In this document: piece by piece, positions 25,632 through 37,080 of the stretch
Position numbering within the stretch: the stretch's first letter is position 1
Layout: each line of letters opens with the position of its first letter
Assembly (NCBI GenBank): GCA_030063045.1
Contig: JAQSEB010000008.1
Span: 1,860,001-1,924,000 of the forward strand
From: Pratylenchus scribneri
Lineage: Eukaryota > Nematoda > Chromadorea > Rhabditida > Pratylenchidae
Direction: 5' to 3'
Length of the DNA: 64,000 bases
Made by a program: the position numbers and the translations under genes
The notes under the pieces: model-generated
The model's database searches: none
Told to the model about the DNA's origin: nothing
What the model saw: only the letters and a program-made list of their open reading frames with translations

Positions 25632-26002
25632 ATGAATTCCAGCACAGTTTCAATTCCCTGCCGACAATTTGTCTTTTCCGCAGTTTTGGGTGAGTTCAAT
25701 TCACTTAATTTTCCCCAGTCCACATCAATTCCAAATCATTTTCAGCTTTTTTCCTCTTGGCTCTGATGGCCCAGGCTTTGCCTTTGGCATCCCAGCCGGC
25801 TGAATTCGAATTCCCCTCTACTCTTTTGGTCATTCGTCCTTGGGCCGAATCCTCGCAGCCGGCTGAATGGCGTGGCCAATGGATTCGCCGCCTTTCGCCT
25901 CGGATCGTCTCTCATTTGGGCCAATTTGGATTGGGCAATTCGCCGACTATTGCCGTACAAAAGAAATGGACTCGATTGGAACCATCCATCCGATTTTATT
26001 GA
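25632..26002 (+). CDS. Small secreted protein or peptide precursor (candidate)
   Basis: Two exons joined by a 57-bp GT-AG intron (GTGAGTTC...TTTTCAG, 25690-25746). The spliced frame begins MNSSTVSIPCRQFVF and then has a clean signal-peptide core, SAVLAFFLLALMAQALPLAS, the core being formed only after splicing. The mature part is about 70 residues with dibasic sites IRR and QKK, two Trp-containing patches (RPWAES, AEWRGQW), no cysteine, and the end WTRLEPSIRFY. There is no C-terminal Gly, so the RFY end would not be amidated by the usual route. Family not recognised. Could be a neuropeptide-like or other secreted protein. Confidence 0.5.
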
Positions 26003-27358
26003 ACATCAAAAACAAAATCATTCATTTCATTCACCAATTCTTTTTGACTGTTTTTTATGTGGAAAATAATATCAACAATGGGCCAAACCGGCGGGGAAAA
26101 GAATGCGCAAAGTTGCAAATAAATATTCTATATTCTATGATAATCACAATTTAAATTATTTATTTGAATCCAAAGTGAAATTTGTTGCCAAAAATGCTAT
26201 AATCGTAGGGGGAATTGGTCTCTATCCGCCGTAATTTGGCCTTGACCCCATCAGCGGAATGTAGAAATTATTTGAGGGTAAAGAAAGAAGACAACGATTT
26301 ACTTTTTTTTTGTTGAATTGACTTCAATCAGCTTTCCGTTCACCATTTTACGAAAGAATGGATCATTCATTCTCCGCTTAATTTGTCTCGATTACAATTC
26401 CCACGAATTTGGTGCCATTTATTCATCAAAAACATTTGCCATCATATATTTTGGCCGTCGCCTTGACGACCAAAAAAAACTATTCTGAATTTATTTGGGA
26501 AAAAGAAGCTCCCAAATTATTGCCGCATTTTTCCTTCATTTATTTTTGCTTCTTTTAAAATGTGAAAGAGGAAAGAATACAATTATCGCGCAATTCAAAA
26601 TTGAATGAAAGGAAAAAAGGGTCGAATCCACTCGACGCCCCGCGGCCGAATTGGCCCAAGACGAATTTTCTCCTTTAGATTGGACCCAATAACAGATTGA
26701 TTTTGTCATCTTAATGCGGAGGCCCTTCAGAGTAATACTTTTATTCCTCAAAAATTGTATCAAAATTGAATATTTGCCAATTTCTACCATTCTCCTTCAT
26801 TTCATTGGATTGATGGATGCCGCCGGCAATCCAAATCAATTCCTCCCCGCCCTACTTTCCATTCCTTTCCTCAATTAAATTGTTGCGCGCCACAAAGAAA
26901 AAAGTGCTCATCAATTTAAGGGAATAAGTCAACTTGGTTGGAGGGAAAAGCAGCTGGCAGCTGGAAAATATATTCATCCATCAGTGAGGGAAAAGGACAA
27001 AAGTAATTCACACGGCGGCGAACAATTCAGTCGATTCCTCTTTCTTATGGGAATTTTTTGATGTTTTCACCCACCTTTCCCCTTTTTGCATTGGCCCATA
27101 CCATTTTCCCTTCCTCCATCCATTTCCCATCAAATTCGAGACCAATTTGTAGTATTGAAGGGAAAAAGAAAAACCGATGGGAATTGGAAGGAAGAAGGAC
27201 CAATTCGATTATTCCCTTTGGCCTTTTTCGCTAAGTGCGGGAAAGGAACGGTTCATCATTAATCAAAAGAGTGAATGATTGAAAATTTAATTCCTCAACC
27301 AATCATTTACTATTATTTATTTATTTATTATTTAATTTTTTAATTTAAGCCAACAAAA
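26003..27358. other. Intergenic, likely bestrophin upstream region
   Basis: No coding region supported. Contains AT-rich non-coding sequence with a TTATTTATTTATT simple repeat just before the bestrophin start. Confidence 0.5.
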
Positions 27359-30099
27359 ATGACCATTTCCTATACATTGGATGTTTCTCGTAAAACAAGT
27401 TGGGGCAGTTTCCTCAAAATATTGTCCCGATGGCGCGGCAGTGTTTGGAAGGTGCCATCCCTCTTTCCCCTCAACCAAACATTTTTATCCCGAAATAGGC
27501 GGTTCTCATCGAATTGATGTTGTGGACCATTGTTTTTCTGCTCATTTCACTCCTCTATCGCCACGTCCTTTCCCTTCATGACCAGGAAATTTTCGAGCAT
27601 TTGGCCCATTATTTGGACAAAGGAATGGATTCCACAATTCCATTGACCTTCATGCTAGGTTTTTTCGTCACCCAAGTGGTTTCGAGATGGTCTTCCATTT
27701 TGAATGGGCTTGGCTGGATTGACAAGTAAAATAAGAGGCTAAAAATGGGTTGGAATTTGAATTTACTTTTATTTATTTTATTAGGCTTATACCCATAATT
27801 TGTCGTTTTTCATTCACTTATTTTTACAATAATTCCTAGAGGAAATCCCAAAGAGGGATATTCTCCCTTCCATTCACTTAAATGAATTCATTTTTTAGTC
27901 CAACTGCAAATCTTTCAAGTGAAAATATTTACTTTTATTTCAGTTCGGCCATGGCATTCGCCAATTATATTCGAGGCGGTGACCAGGAGACTCGAATGCT
28001 TCGGCGAAATTTGGTTCGATATATGGTCTTGAATCAGGCATTGGTTTTGCGTGATATTAGTATGCAAGTGAGGAAAAGATTTCCAACTTTGGATACTTTA
28101 GTGGCCGCAGGCAATTTCATTCAAAAGGGAAAAAAATTAGAATTCAATTTTTGGCAGGATTCATCACCAAAATAGAATTGGAATCATTGGACCAAATCCA
28201 TGATGCCTATTCCCGTTATTGGTGTCCAATCCATTGGTGTTATTCACTTTTGTATGATGCCAGATTGCACGGCAAAATTGCGAGCGACTTTTTGCTCGAC
28301 AAAATCACGGATGTGAGTTTTGGGATTTTCCCTAAGAATGTTTGGAACATTTCAAGGAAATTCAACATTTTCGGCATGGATTGGCCTCCCTTCTCAAATA
28401 TGATTGGGTCTGTCCTATTTCCATCCTCCTATCAAATATTTTCCCCTCCCAATCATCCACAGGTCCCAATTCCGTTGCTTTATCCCCAGGTACATAATCA
28501 AAATCCAAATCTGATCAATTTTTCATTTTCTCCCAGATTGTTTTCCTCTCCGTTCGAATTTATTTCTTCATTTGTCTGATCAGCCGCCAATTCATCACAC
28601 GCGAAGGGGCAGAGCATAAAAGCGAGGCACTGCTTATTAATTTTAATTAAAATTAATTAATTAATTGACCAATGGAATTGCCCTCACAGGGCATACAGAA
28701 ATACTCCATTTAAAACTGTAATATTTCCAGATTGATTTATTCGTCCCAATTGGCACAATGATTCAGTAAATTCCATTTTCTTTTTATCCAATGTTTTCAT
28801 AGATTTTTCGTCTATGTTGGTTGGATGAAGGTTGCCGAAGCATTGTTGAATCCATTGGGCGAAGATGACGATGATTTGGAATGCAATTATGTGATTGACA
28901 AGAATTTGATTGTAAATGAGGGGAATTATTCCAAAATATATTAAATATCTAGACTGGAATGACTTTGGTGGAATTGGGCGGAAAAAGGGCACCGGAACAA
29001 AGTCGGGATGTGTTCTGGGAAAATGACCACATTGCGCCATTGTATTCATTGGAGGCAGCCAAAAGGACGGTGCATCCTTTGATTGGATCAGCGTCAATGA
29101 TAAAGTCAGTAAAATTGGGGGAAATATAAGAATGAAGTCCTTATAAAGTTTGGTGAAAAATGTGAAAACGGTGACAATGGCCCCACACAAAAGCAAATTG
29201 AGCAAAATGGACGAACACAGCCAACAATCGCATATTCGAGGTAGAGAATGGGCATTCCATTCATTTGTACACAAAAACAATGTTTTTTGTTTAGTTGTGG
29301 ATGTGGAAAGGCACAATATAAAACATGCGGCCGAAATGAAGAAGGAAAATGCCGTCGATGAAGATGAAGCATTGACCAAAATTCGCAAAAGGCAGTCAGT
29401 TTTAGAGCAGGGAAATTTAAATATTTTCCCTCAATTTCCAATTTTATTTGAAGTACTGGCAAAAAAGGGAAAATGCAACATAAAGACCAAAACGGACAAT
29501 CGGCACGAAGTGCCCCAGGCGATTTGGGACATGCAAATGAAATGATGCATCAGAATGAATTATTCCCCCAGCATAATGTCCCTGTGGTTGATGGCCGAAC
29601 ATCCGTTTCCATTGGAAGAAGAGGTAAAATGGGAGGGAGTCATTTATTATACCGTAATCATATATCCCCGGGGCTTAAAAATTCCTTAAGTCCCCGAAGT
29701 GGATTCTACATAATAGAGGATTACGGTATATAAAAATGATGTTGTAAATCTGATTCGATTGAGCATTCATTTCAAATTATTTTCATCCTTTCCCCACTTT
29801 TAATATTTTTAAACAAAACCAAATGCACTTTTTTTAATTCAGATGAGCCCCACCAGCCCTTTCATCATCGTTCACCACCACCGCCTTCCTCCGTTGTAAA
29901 CCGCCAACCGGATCCATTGACCCCCGGCCTCTATGCGGGCGAAGAAATTCCCCAACGTGACTATTCCCCCTACATGGGCCACATTCGAAGATTTGACGGT
30001 AAATTCGAAATAAACGGGAAAGAATGAATGATGCATTTTTCAGATTCGAATAGTCGTGGAGGAGGCACATTGGGAAGTGGGGGATTGCGAAGATATTAA
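27359..30099 (+). CDS. Bestrophin-family calcium-activated anion channel
   Basis: Plasma-membrane chloride/anion channel subunit (pentamer in the family). It starts [24 protein letters not shown] matches the conserved 'RW.GS.(Y/W)K' after the first exon. Further hallmarks are [50 protein letters not shown], and [20 protein letters not shown] directly followed by DDDDLE, the calcium-clasp motif (about 28830-28890). A cytosolic tail follows with Lys/Glu-rich and Pro/His-rich parts, ending GSGGLRRY. The intron after TLDTLVAAG has donor GC (GCAG/GCAATTT) and acceptor GGCAG at about 28158, a GC-AG intron. A palindromic element sits in a later intron (29648-29730). C. elegans has many paralogues; I cannot assign the orthologue. 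Confidence 0.92.
29648..29730. mobile_element. 83-bp palindromic element (MITE-like), copy 1
   Basis: Bounded by perfect 12-bp inverted repeats, TATACCGTAATC at 29648-29659 and GATTACGGTATA at 29719-29730. Inside are CCCCGGGGCTTA and TAATAGAGG. It lies in a bestrophin intron. A related copy is at 37900-38001 in an odd-skipped intron. No coding capacity. Confidence 0.7.
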
Positions 30100-30268
30100 C
30101 AATAAAAAAGAATAATTCGAATTAAATTCAATTAACCTATTTTGCCATTTTATTGCCCATAATTTACATTTACAATTGATTTCAATTTTATTAAATTAGT
30201 TATAGAATTCATAATAAAAGTAATGTAAATAAAAAAGAAAGTAAAATAGTAAAATATATTTACAATCT

Positions 30269-30835
30269 AAGTAAAACACAATTACAATTGCACTAAGTAA
30301 AACACAATTACAATTGCACTAAGTAAAACACAATTACAATTGCACTTAGTAAAACACAATTACTATTGCACTAAGTAAAACACAATTACAATTGCACTTC
30401 AATTACGATTGCACTAAGTAAAACACAATTACAATTGCACTAAGTAAAACACAATTACAATTGCACTAAGTAAAACACAATTACAATTGCACTTCAATTA
30501 CAATTGCACTTAGTAAAACACAATTACAATTGCACTAAGTAAAACACAATTACAATTGCACTAAGTAAAACACAATTACAATTGCACTAAGTAAAACACA
30601 ATTACAATTGCACTAAGTAAAACACAATTACAATTGCACTAAGTAAAACACAATTACAATTGCACTAAGTAAAACACAATTACAATTGCACTAAGTAAAA
30701 CACAATTACAATTGCACTTCAATTACAATTGCACTTAGTAAAACACAATTACTATTGCACTAAGTAAAACACAATTACAATTGCACTAAGTAAAACACAA
30801 TTACAATTGCACTAAGTAAAACACAATTACAATTC
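30269..30835. repeat. Minisatellite 3, about 22 units of 26 bp
   Basis: Units read AAGTAAAACACAATTAC followed by AATTGCACT; some units carry an extra or truncated CTTCAATTACAATTGCACTT. The core CAATTACAATTGC is the reverse complement of GCAATTGTAATTG, the core of minisatellites 1 and 2. It fills the space between the convergent bestrophin and MRPS2 genes. Confidence 0.97.
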
Positions 30836-30945
30836 ATCAAAAACACATTTACAATTACAATTAATATTATTATGAGAAAAAGGATCGCGAAAATATTTTT
30901 ATACCTCAAATTTAAAGTTAATAAGAAAAAACAGAATTTATCAAA

Positions 30946-32073
30946 TCAATATGGCCTAATCGATAATCCCTTCGATTCCAACATTTCTTTTGTTTCTTTC
31001 CTCATTTTTTGGCCCGCAATAATTGCCTCTGAGAACACTTCCATGTAAAAATTCAGGGAACTGGGTGTATCATCATTGCCAGGGATTGGAAATGAAATCA
31101 AATTTGGTTCTGGATAATTTTGGAATAAATTAATATAAAAATTAATAAATTACGGCAATTTGAATCAACAATTCCCACTGTTGGAATGCACATTTTTGCG
31201 GCTTCAACAATGGCAGGATGTCTTTCTAGCATTTGCGTTTTGAGTGTGTTCAAGAAAATAATTGCATCCGGCAAACGGACTGGGCCACCGGTGACTCTTT
31301 TGTTCATAAATGTTCCATGGTACCAAAAACGTGTTTGCGAATATTGGCCCAATTCTGCGGCTTTTTCCTCCACCATTTCCAATGCAAATCTTCAATAGAA
31401 AAGCAATTTAGATTTATAATTATTTATTTATTATTTAATTTACTTATTATTCGTAATAAACAAAAAACGGCCTCCACAATAGGACAAAGTGGCAATAAAA
31501 TTGAGGGCCCTTATCATGTATTTCCTTGTGATGTCCAAATCGAATATGCAAACTCCAAATCTCTCTTTGAATAATATAATTTAATTTATTAATTCAATAT
31601 TAATAAATTAACCTCCATATATTGCCCATTTCATATTCTCATTCAAAGTGCCAATCTGGAATTAATGAAGAAATTAAATATGCAAATTTTCAAATATTAC
31701 CTTATGCCCAAAATGAACCCTTGCTCGATATAAATGTTCAATTGTCAATAATTTCTCAAAGCCGAATGGATCATCCTTTTGAATAGCCGGAATTGGTTCG
31801 AGAAATTCTCTGAAAATCATAAATAAATTTGAAATATTTTTGGTGAATTTACCTCAATAATTGCGGTTTAACTTTGGCATCTTCCAATTTTCGAATTGGT
31901 GGAATATTTTGAGAACCAATTTTGAGCCTTGCTTCATTGCTGGAACCACGCTTAATTAAATTGAAAATTTTTAAAATAAATTTAAATTTTGTTGAACTCA
32001 CTGAAAAGAGGAATTTGTTTGAAGTTAAATGAAAATTTAATAAAAATCTATTAAAATATTTATTGCCAATCAT
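30946..32073 (-). CDS. mrps-2: Mitochondrial small ribosomal subunit protein S2
   Basis: uS2m of the mitochondrial ribosome. Seven exons. It starts MIGNKYFNRFLLNFHLTSNK, compatible with a mitochondrial import sequence. The S2 core is clear: LLTIEHLYRARVHFGHK, IFDLDITRKYMIRALNFIA, RFLFITNNK, RFWYHGTFMNKRVTGGPV, RLPDAIIFLNTLKTQ, IPTVGIVDSNC and, in the last exon, FPIPGNDDTPSSLNFY. These correspond to the 'HVG', 'FV.T' and 'P.PGNDD' blocks of bacterial S2. The protein ends at a TGA at 30946. It is transcribed towards the minisatellite; no partner gene lies close upstream. Confidence 0.93.
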
Positions 32074-32965
32074 TCTGAAAAAGGAGGCGATGGTCCATAA
32101 TTAACGATTTATAAGATTAATGTCAAAACAAATGTAATAAAATTAATGTGTATTGTAAAATAACGTTTCCTCCGTAGATTAAATTTATTAATAGAAGTGT
32201 CTTTATTAAATTCAACCATATCTATTTAAATGTAAAAATTGTGAATAATTTGATTGATAATCAAACAATTTGTAGACTTTTCGATAAAAATCTATTTGAT
32301 ATTTTTATCGTTAGTTATTTTTCAATAAATGATATTATATCCCATTTATTAAATACCACAAAATACTATACTGCTGATGCTGATACCGAATACCGATACG
32401 CTGATACCGAATGAACAATAAGCTTTCTTCTTTAATGGGTAAAAGGGGAAATTGAGTAGGAAAAACAGCTTCACTAACGTGTAAATCTTGACGTAAATTA
32501 AATTGATGCAGCTTTTTATTTGGTGAATTTATATTATTATGATTATAAACACTCACTTTACATTCCAAAATAATTTAAAAACTTAATGACTATTATCTCT
32601 CTCAATCCCTACAACCCTCCAAAAACCTCTTCCTCTGATGAATATTCCCATTTGAGGACATCCGGCGGTAGAGAAGCCAACTAAAGAATGCCGAGGATTA
32701 GAAAATCATGGAGGACGGAATGCTGAACTCGATAAGGAGGGGATTTTGGTCTGCTTTGGCGGAAATTGCCGTTTGTTGAGCAACAGTGCCTATTAGTATA
32801 TTCCCCCAAAGAAGATGCGCAATAAAAACAACCAACAAGGATTCTTGGACATCTGTGTTTGTTGCAATTGATCTCTTCAACAAACAAAACTTTTATATAC
32901 CTCCCAGATAAATTCCGTTAGTTCCACCAAATATAGGATTCGCTCTGAAGTTCGATGCATAATTT
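32074..32965. other. Mostly non-coding; one possible small minus-strand exon
   Basis: AT-rich, with short local repeats of CTGATACCGAA near 32375-32410. On the minus strand an acceptor (CTTTAG) at about 32683 opens a frame reading LASLPPDVLKWEYSSEEEVF that stops soon after; it looks protein-like but its upstream exon is not resolved. Confidence 0.35.
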
Positions 32966-33667
32966 TTATATTTCCCTACTTCCTGCCACATCTATTCGCC
33001 CATTTTGCCCATCTTCAACCGCTTCATCCTCCCTCTTTCTCCTTTTGGCTTGCTCAAACAAATCGTTAAAATTGGCCGGTCGGTCGGCCATCATCCATTT
33101 GAATGGATGGATGGTGGCAGCATGAGCCGAAAGGTGTGGTTTTGGTTGAGGAAGGAAATGGAAGAAGTGTGCCGATATGCTTGGCCAAAAGCAGATTATT
33201 GCCTCCCTCCCTGACCCCATATTGGCCTCTCCTTTTTCCTCTATGAAGATTGCCGCCATCTCCTTTTCTGATCGTTTTCAAGGCGATTTATGGCCTTGAA
33301 TGAAGGATGCTTAAGATGGAAATGGGCGGGAATATTATTGGCCAAAGTGGCCATTATAAAATTATTCGAAAGAGGATAAAATGCGCCAAATTGGCCCTTC
33401 GATCTTTTCTATTTTGTTTTCCACAATTTTGGTTATTTGCCCTTTCCCCAACATTCAGTAGACATGAAGAATGAAAGAAAATCATTGGTTTTGAGAACAA
33501 ATTTAGTTTGAGGCGGAATCGGTGATTGAGGAGGGATGATGTTTTTCGAAGGAGCCGAAGGCAAATTAGCCAATAAATCAGTCGAAAAGGAAGGACCCAG
33601 GAACATGGAAAAAGAAGACATTGACACTTTTGGAATTGACTGGAGGCAATTCGCCGTCATGGACTGG
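32966..33667 (-). CDS. Unrecognised minus-strand coding region (at least two exons)
   Basis: An exon preceded by a good acceptor (CTTTCCCAG) at 33668 encodes MTANCLQSIPKVSMSSFSMF, DLLANLPSAPSK and TKFVLKTNDFLSFF and ends near a GT donor at about 33443. A second stretch at 33090-32966 reads MADRPANFNDLFEQAKRRKR, then EDEAVEDGQNGRIDVAG, and stops. The intron between them is not resolved, and they could belong to different genes. No family recognised; Ser/Pro-rich then basic/acidic composition. Confidence 0.3.
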
Positions 33668-34313
33668 GAAAGGGGGCATTTACATCATTCGGAATGGTAA
33701 AATATAATACAATATATCTCCGATACACATAAACCAACCATTATTTTATTTTGGCCACTCATTGTCAGTATATTTGATTAAATGTGTTTATCCCAAATAT
33801 TCATTCATTCATTCATTGCCAAATGCCAATCTTCTTTTTAATAATCCGATCATATTTCCCCTAGTCAAATTCCCTTGTTCATCAGGTTAAACCCCGGAGG
33901 GTGATGCCAATCAACCCAAACAACATAAACATTCATTTTAGGGGATTAGCCGGACACCGGGGCAAATGAGAATGTGCTAAATGTGATTGCCAGTGGCTGA
34001 TAAGCAGAATAGGGAATTAGAGGCAAAGCGAGGGGATTAGTGAAATAAATGACCATTTAATGTAAAATAAAAATACCCAGGGAATTCAATTGTGTTAATA
34101 ATTAATATTCAATGTTTTTGATGTGATTTCAACAATAATAATTCCCACAAATTTCTTACAAAAATTCATCCTATACTAAAAACTTTTCCCCATTTTGAGT
34201 TGAAGGATTAATTTCCTCTTTGTTTCGGCAATAAACAGTTCAAAATGGGAAGAAAGGCAATTTGAGTGCCAATTTTGAATGCCTTTGTCTCAGATGAACC
34301 GACAAAAGGCCAA

Positions 34314-35602
34314 TCAAAAAGGCATTTGATGATGTGCCAATTCCCATTTTTGGCACTTATTTGGCCGCCTATTCTCCCCAAAAAAGGAAGGGAATATTTT
34401 GTGGATTGGATGGGCCGGATGGATGGATGGATGATGGTCATTTTGAATACTAAATCCCAAACAAACAATTGAGGAAAACTTTATTACACCAAAATGAGGG
34501 ACTAACCAAATGGAGTCATCATCATTTTTGTGACGAACTTCTTCCGTTCCATTTCTTTCCCAATTCACTTTGTTGATCATTTCAGAGTCATCTTCGCCTC
34601 CATTTAAGCGGATTTAAATGAATGGGGAAGGAAATAAAGGGGAAGGGAAACTCATCGACGAGATTATTTCCGCCGATTGGCCAAATATTGGGCCAAATAA
34701 ACTTTCTTTTCGCTTTTCATTGGGCTACTGTAACCATTCCCTTCCCCCTCCACATTCACAATAATTTTGACTGATTGGACTCGACGTCGCATTTTCCTCC
34801 ATTTTTTTGTCACCATTCAATGTGGGGAAGGAGGGAGGAATGGTCCCATTCATTTGTGGGAAAAGTGTGAATTGAATGAATGAATGGATGAATATGGCCA
34901 AAAGAGGGGCCAATCCAATCAGCCATTCCCTCCTTTTCATTCTCAATTCATCCATTTTCCCATTCTAAATTCATCAGTTTTTTTGCCATTTTGGCTAACC
35001 AAAAAAGGCTCAAAATTGCGCATTTTTGATTGGTTTTGACAATCCTCCAAAGAAACTTGCCCTTTTTTTATTTTGATTCAAAAAATGAATGAATAAGCCC
35101 CCCAAAATGCCCATCCATTCCTCAATTTCCCACAAATAGTTTATCTTGAATTTCGGTTCCTTTCCTCACCAAATAAAATTCCATTCCCGACGATTGGGTA
35201 GCGGCAACACCTTCGGCTTTTCCCAAAAAGGGGAAAAGGTGAGGACCAAAATGTGTCGATGGAATGATGATTTTAACGGGTTTTGATTGCTTTTTGGTGG
35301 TTGAATGGCGTTTTGATGCCCACCATCATTCCCCGCCCAATCATTTTGCTAACCAAAAATGGTCCTCCCTTTCCCTTTTGCTTTAGGCCAATTTGCCGAG
35401 GGTCAACCCGGTCATAAACCAGGGAAGGAATTGGAAATGGAGAATTGCGGGGCAATTTGCCTGAATTTGGACTAAAAGAAGAGAGGGAAATTGAACCTTT
35501 GGATGGTCGGCACTCAATCCCATCAAAATAAAAGGAATCCAAAAAAGTGGCAAAAATTTGATTCATTAGAGAGAAAGAAATTAGGGGAAATAAACAATTC
35601 AA
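34314..35602 (-). CDS. Unrecognised single-pass membrane protein (tentative exon chain)
   Basis: Several minus-strand exons can be chained in frame. The first (from 35602) reads MNCLFPLISFSLMNQIFATF and later VYDRVDPRQIGLKQKGKGG. A short exon follows with EGVAATQSSGMEFYLVRKGT and EIQDKLF. After a 165-bp intron with acceptor GATGAATTTAG comes NGKMDELRMKRREWLIGLAP, then LLAIFIHSFIQFTLFP (membrane segment) and an N-glycosylation site (MNGT). The end may be MINKVNWERNGTEEV and a His/Pro-rich tail. Junctions are my reading; the later exons are least certain. Family not recognised. Confidence 0.35.
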
Positions 35603-37080
35603 TGGATGGAATATATTTTATTAAAAATTCAAAATATAGAAGAAAATAGTTAATTAATAAATCAAATTCATTCAATCGAAAATTGAATCAAACATGCAAT
35701 TCCATTTTTGGCACTTTTAGGCCATTGAATTTATCAATAATTTCACGGAATAAAGCGTAATATTTTGACAAATTGACAATATTTATTCATATATTTGTAA
35801 TTACCAATAATTGTTATTCTTTTCGAGCACTACAAAACTTTCCCTTTTCCATTCCTTTTTTTATTGCTGCCGGCACATTCAATGCACTTCCCTCTTTGTT
35901 GGCGGCCCAAAGGAGCCAGCCAATCAGCGACGAGAGACTTCCTCCCCAAAACTACCGAATGAAACATTTGCTTTGCTTCCACCCCTCCCTCCCCTTCCCC
36001 TCCCTTCATTCCCGCCGATTCTTCTTCCTTTCATTCCGCCCAATTTTATTGCCCCACAGGAGCGCCAAAAGCAAAAAAGGCAAAAAATAAAAACTTCTTC
36101 AAAATCCAACAATTCATCCGGTAAATTTAAAATAAAGATTCCTTCAATATGGAATAAGGAAAGAATGCCATTTAATAATATTAATTTGTTGGCCAATTAT
36201 CCAATCCTTTTTGATCCAATTTATCAATTATTTTCAGGCCCCATCCATCATTCCATTCCATTCCCCCTCTTTCTTTTGGTAATTATCACTTTCATTCCTA
36301 AATATTATTTTGACGATAAAACGTGTGCTTTCTTTTCCCTCCTCTGCTGGGGGGATCAAAAAGAATTGCCGCCACTGCCATTTGTCACAGCCAATTTGCC
36401 CCCCAAATTTGCGTGATTTTGCCCCACAATTTGTGCCCACTTGAATAAAATAAATAACCTTTATAATATTCTCCCTCCTCCTTCCCATTCCCAGCAATTT
36501 TCCTCGGATTCCCGCCAGCCGCATCATTCATTTTTTGCCAATCCCAAAAATGGCCGCCCCTCTTGATTATGCGTACGCGCGGAAGCATCCGGCCCAGGGA
36601 AAGGAATGGGTGAATTGGGTAGCCGGAAATTGGGCCCAAAAAATGAAATGGTGGCTGGGAAAGGCGGCGGCCTTTTAAAAAGGGCAAAAGAGGCAAAAAA
36701 TGGGAAAAGGAGCAAAGGAAAGGCAGCAAAACCATTTTTGGCAATTAATTTTGACGATGGCCTCCTCCGATCGGCCAGTGGCCCTCAGCAGAGCAATGCT
36801 TCCTTCCCCTTATCATCGAATTTATGTGGAAATGGAGGAGGCTGGCTGACAAGCGGAGGATGGAGGAAAATTGGGGAGGGATGGCTTCTTCTTTGGGCCA
36901 AGGCATCAATTCTCCCTCTTTATTATTATTCCACATTTTTACTGATAATTTTGACCGTATTTGGGGGCAGGCGATGGGTGAAAATTGAAATGATTTACAA
37001 AATGTTGGACTTTTTTATAACATTCTATTATTCTATTTGATTTAAAATCATCCCAAATCCACCAATTTCCCATTTTCAGA
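35603..37080. other. Gene-poor stretch; possible 5' exons of the odd-skipped gene
   Basis: Acceptor-like TTATTTTCAG at 36238 and an open stretch around 36730-36800 (FLAINFDDGLLRSASGPQQS) could be upstream exons of the downstream zinc-finger gene, but no chain is convincing. Otherwise nothing is supported. Confidence 0.3.

Noticed and set aside
30269..30835. Possible CRISPR-like or centromeric array
   Set aside because: Direct tandem repeats without unique spacers in a eukaryotic genome. It is a plain minisatellite, and no centromere evidence can be drawn from sequence alone.
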